Positions 6,026 through 7,241 of a stretch of DNA of 7,241 bases are shown here, in pieces. Position 1 is the first letter of the stretch. Each line of letters starts with the position of its first letter. The translations under genes were made by a program, and so were the position numbers. The DNA comes from Bacteroidales bacterium. GTDB lineage: Bacteria; Bacteroidota; Bacteroidia; Bacteroidales; SM23-62. The DNA lies in contig JADHVS010000214.1 of the NCBI GenBank assembly GCA_016783865.1, forward strand, positions 1-7,241, in the 5' to 3' direction. The notes below the pieces were generated by a model. The model was not told where the DNA came from. It did no database searches and saw only the letters and a list, made by a program, of their open reading frames with translations.

Positions 6026-6808
6026 AAAAAACAACAAATGATATTCATTTTGTTTGAAGATTATTTCAATACAATTATATATGTGTGGATAGGATTTGGG
6101 CTAATAATGCTGGCTGTCCTTCTTAAGATATCTGCCCCGTATGGAAGGCATACACGAAAAGGATGGGGGCCAACAATTCCTAACCGGCTGGGGTGGGTGA
6201 TTATGGAGACACCGTCGCTGATCCTGATCCTTGTTTTGTCACTATCGGGACCGGCATTACCTTCAGGCTGGACATGGTTTTTTATCGCACTCTGGGTAAT
6301 CCATTATACCAACCGTTCCCTGATTTATCCATTGCGAACTCACACCAAGGGCAAGCAAATGCCATTATTGATTGCCATTTTTGCAATAATCCATAACCTT
6401 ATTAATGGCTCACTGAATGGGTACTATTTTGGATTCATCAGGCCCGAAATGGATATTTCATGGGCTACTGATATAAGATTCATTGCAGGTATTGTCTTGT
6501 TTTTTTCAGGATTGATTATTAACCAGCAAAGCGATAATATCCTTCTTGCCCTCAGAAAAAACACCCAGAATGGATATTCAATTCCGCAAGGAGGACTTTT
6601 CAAATATATTTCCTGTCCGAACTTTTTTGGAGAGATTCTGGAATGGGGAGGATTTGCCCTGTTGACCTGGAGTCCTGCAGCTCTTGCTTTCTTAATCTGG
6701 ACCCTGGTAAACCTTATTCCCAGGGGACTCGATCATCATCGCTGGTACAAAAAAAGGTTCCCGGATTATCCCGGGAACCGAAAGGCTGTTTTGCCCTATA
6801 TCCTGTAA
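6020..6808 (+). CDS. Steroid 5-alpha-reductase (SRD5A/DUF1295-like) family membrane reductase
   Basis: This 262-residue polytopic protein aligns through most of its length with human SRD5A2 (254 residues) as I remember it. Shared blocks are T-D-I-R-F (150-154), N-x-x-S-D-x-I-L-x-x-L-R-K (168-180), IPQGGLFKYIS (188-198), NFFGEILEWGGFALLTWS (201-218), D-H-H-R-W-Y (238-243), F-x-D-Y-P (247-251) and N-R-K-A-V-L-P-Y-I-L at the end. These blocks carry the NADPH site. Predicted TMs lie at about 17-36, 63-78, 84-101, 112-130, 151-168 and 206-233. The family reduces the C4-C5 double bond of 3-keto-delta-4 steroids or of related enone lipids, using NADPH. The substrate-binding Glu and Tyr of the SRD5A 'QEY' set appear as Glu63 and Tyr96, but the Gln position is Met62. 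The start is either GTG at 6020, with GAGG 6 nt upstream, or ATG at 6038 (256 residues), which is equally plausible. It probably shares a transcript with the dehydrogenase. A terminator for the opposite strand is embedded near its 3' end. Confidence 0.9.
   Translation: MGKKQQMIFILFEDYFNTIIYVWIGFGLIMLAVLLKISAPYGRHTRKGWGPTIPNRLGWVIMETPSLILILVLSLSGPALPSGWTWFFIALWVIHYTNRSLIYPLRTHTKGKQMPLLIAIFAIIHNLINGSLNGYYFGFIRPEMDISWATDIRFIAGIVLFFSGLIINQQSDNILLALRKNTQNGYSIPQGGLFKYISCPNFFGEILEWGGFALLTWSPAALAFLIWTLVNLIPRGLDHHRWYKKRFPDYPGNRKAVLPYIL
6749..6779 (-). terminator. Intrinsic terminator for minus-strand transcripts, inside the reductase coding sequence
   Basis: GGTTCCCGG (6756-6764) and CCGGGAACC (6771-6779) form a perfect 9-bp, GC-rich stem with a 6-nt loop. 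Seven consecutive A at 6749-6755 flank it on the left, so a minus-strand transcript would read hairpin followed by seven U, the classic Rho-independent form. The stem starts 56 nt past the stop codon of the minus-strand GIN remnant (6835). On the plus strand no U-tract follows, so it would not stop the reductase transcript. Confidence 0.75.
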
Positions 6809-6834
6809 CTGATTTTTCTTGTCAGGCTATGAAG

Positions 6835-7098
6835 TTATTTCGTGTGAATTTTGGATCCGCCGGACAGGTTTCCTTCTTTTATGTGGGGATTTCCCGAAAC
6901 ATAGACATTGACACCTCCTGAAGCACTTACCTCCATCTCTCCTGTCATATTTAGTTTGGCATCATAACCGCCCGACAGCGTGACAATTGCATTCTCAACT
7001 TTCATATCTCTTGCATAGAGATCACCTCCGCTTTTACATGTGGCATCCATTGTTTTGGCTGAACCAGCAAGCTGGGCATAAAGACAGGATAAAAACAT
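6835..7098 (-). pseudogene. Head GIN domain (DUF2807) protein, C-terminal remnant
   Basis: The 87-codon frame from ATG 7098 carries four spaced S-G-G turns (residues 23-25, 42-44, 60-62, 79-81) in the form SGGDLYA, LSGGYDAKL, ASGGVNVYVSGNP and LSGGSKI. This is the typical end of Bacteroidota 'head GIN' domains (DUF2807, a beta-helix-like exported protein of unknown function). Intact members are usually about 200 residues or more, start with a signal peptide, and open with an F-x-x-I-x-x-S-G-G-(I/V)-x-V segment. None of that is present. Homology seems to begin at about residue 8 (AQLAGSA), and upstream in this frame a TGA is met without any GIN-like sequence. A different gene ends only 20 nt before the ATG. 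I therefore read it as the 3' half of a broken gene. Expression of the 87-residue product, which lacks a signal peptide, cannot be excluded. Confidence 0.7.
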
Positions 7099-7118
7099 GA
7101 ATGATGCATCCGGGCATT

Positions 7119-7241
7119 TTAATCTTCTACCGGATCCCAGAATCCAATATCATCGATGATCACTACCCCTTCACCGGTTTTATCAAAAATAAACCTGATC
7201 TCATCAATACAGGAAGGATCCAGCATGGGATTTTCTTCAAC
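7119..7241 (-). CDS. C-terminal end of a protein with a carbohydrate-binding-like beta-sandwich, partial
   Basis: The minus-strand frame is open from the right edge for 40 codons and stops at TAA (7121-7119). The sequence IDEIRFIFDKTGEG followed by VVIIDDIGFWDP resembles the last two strands of galactose-binding-like/CBM-type jelly-roll domains, in which 'F-x-F-D ... G-x-(V/I)-x-(I/L)-D-(D/N)-I-G-F' closes the domain in many secreted Bacteroidota glycan-active or cell-surface proteins. The short acidic tail ends in P-V-E-D. Only the end is visible, so the catalytic part, if any, and the export signal are unknown. The stop lies 20 nt from the ATG of the GIN remnant, on the same strand, and both would use the terminator at 6749-6779. 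Confidence 0.6.
   Translation of the reverse strand, partial: VEENPMLDPSCIDEIRFIFDKTGEGVVIIDDIGFWDPVED

Noticed and set aside
6643..6921. Plus-strand open frame of 92 codons overlapping the reductase end and the GIN remnant
   Set aside because: It crosses two real coding signals on different strands and shows no family motif or start signal.

Overview
The window looks like a chromosomal segment of a Bacteroidota bacterium, probably a Bacteroidales-like or related uncultured lineage. The evidence is: an FtsX/MacB-type permease of the form typical of this phylum; an S41 peptidase lipoprotein whose mature N-terminus starts C-E-K-D; a secreted beta-helix protein with a leader ending in A-Q; the 3' end of a 'head GIN' (DUF2807) gene; and -7 promoter elements of the phylum's TAnnTTTG type upstream of several genes. 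No rRNA, tRNA, CRISPR array or intact insertion sequence was seen.

Layout. Positions 1-606 (minus) hold the 5' part of a secreted right-handed beta-helix protein that runs off the left edge. Positions 607-1001 form an AT-rich divergent intergenic region. It contains a 22-codon relic of the C-terminus of a RadC/JAB-domain protein (760-840, minus). On the plus strand follow an 8-TM ABC transporter permease (1002-3398), an S41/PDZ protease lipoprotein (about 3479-4912), an extended short-chain dehydrogenase/reductase (4991-5968) and a steroid 5-alpha-reductase family membrane enzyme (6020-6808). The right end is on the minus strand: a truncated GIN-domain remnant (6835-7098) and the last 40 codons of a protein with a carbohydrate-binding-like C-terminus (7119-7241, running off the right edge).

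How the genes may work together. The permease and the protease are plausible envelope functions, but no ATPase partner is visible. The most suggestive pair is the NAD(P)-dependent extended SDR followed 51 nt later by the SRD5A-like reductase. Together they could form a two-step module for reducing or oxidising a steroid-like or other enone lipid; that substrate is inference. A strong intrinsic terminator for the convergent minus-strand genes is embedded in the last codons of the reductase gene. The two gene fragments (RadC tail, GIN tail) suggest the flanks have been rearranged. I saw no clear new defence or mobile system.
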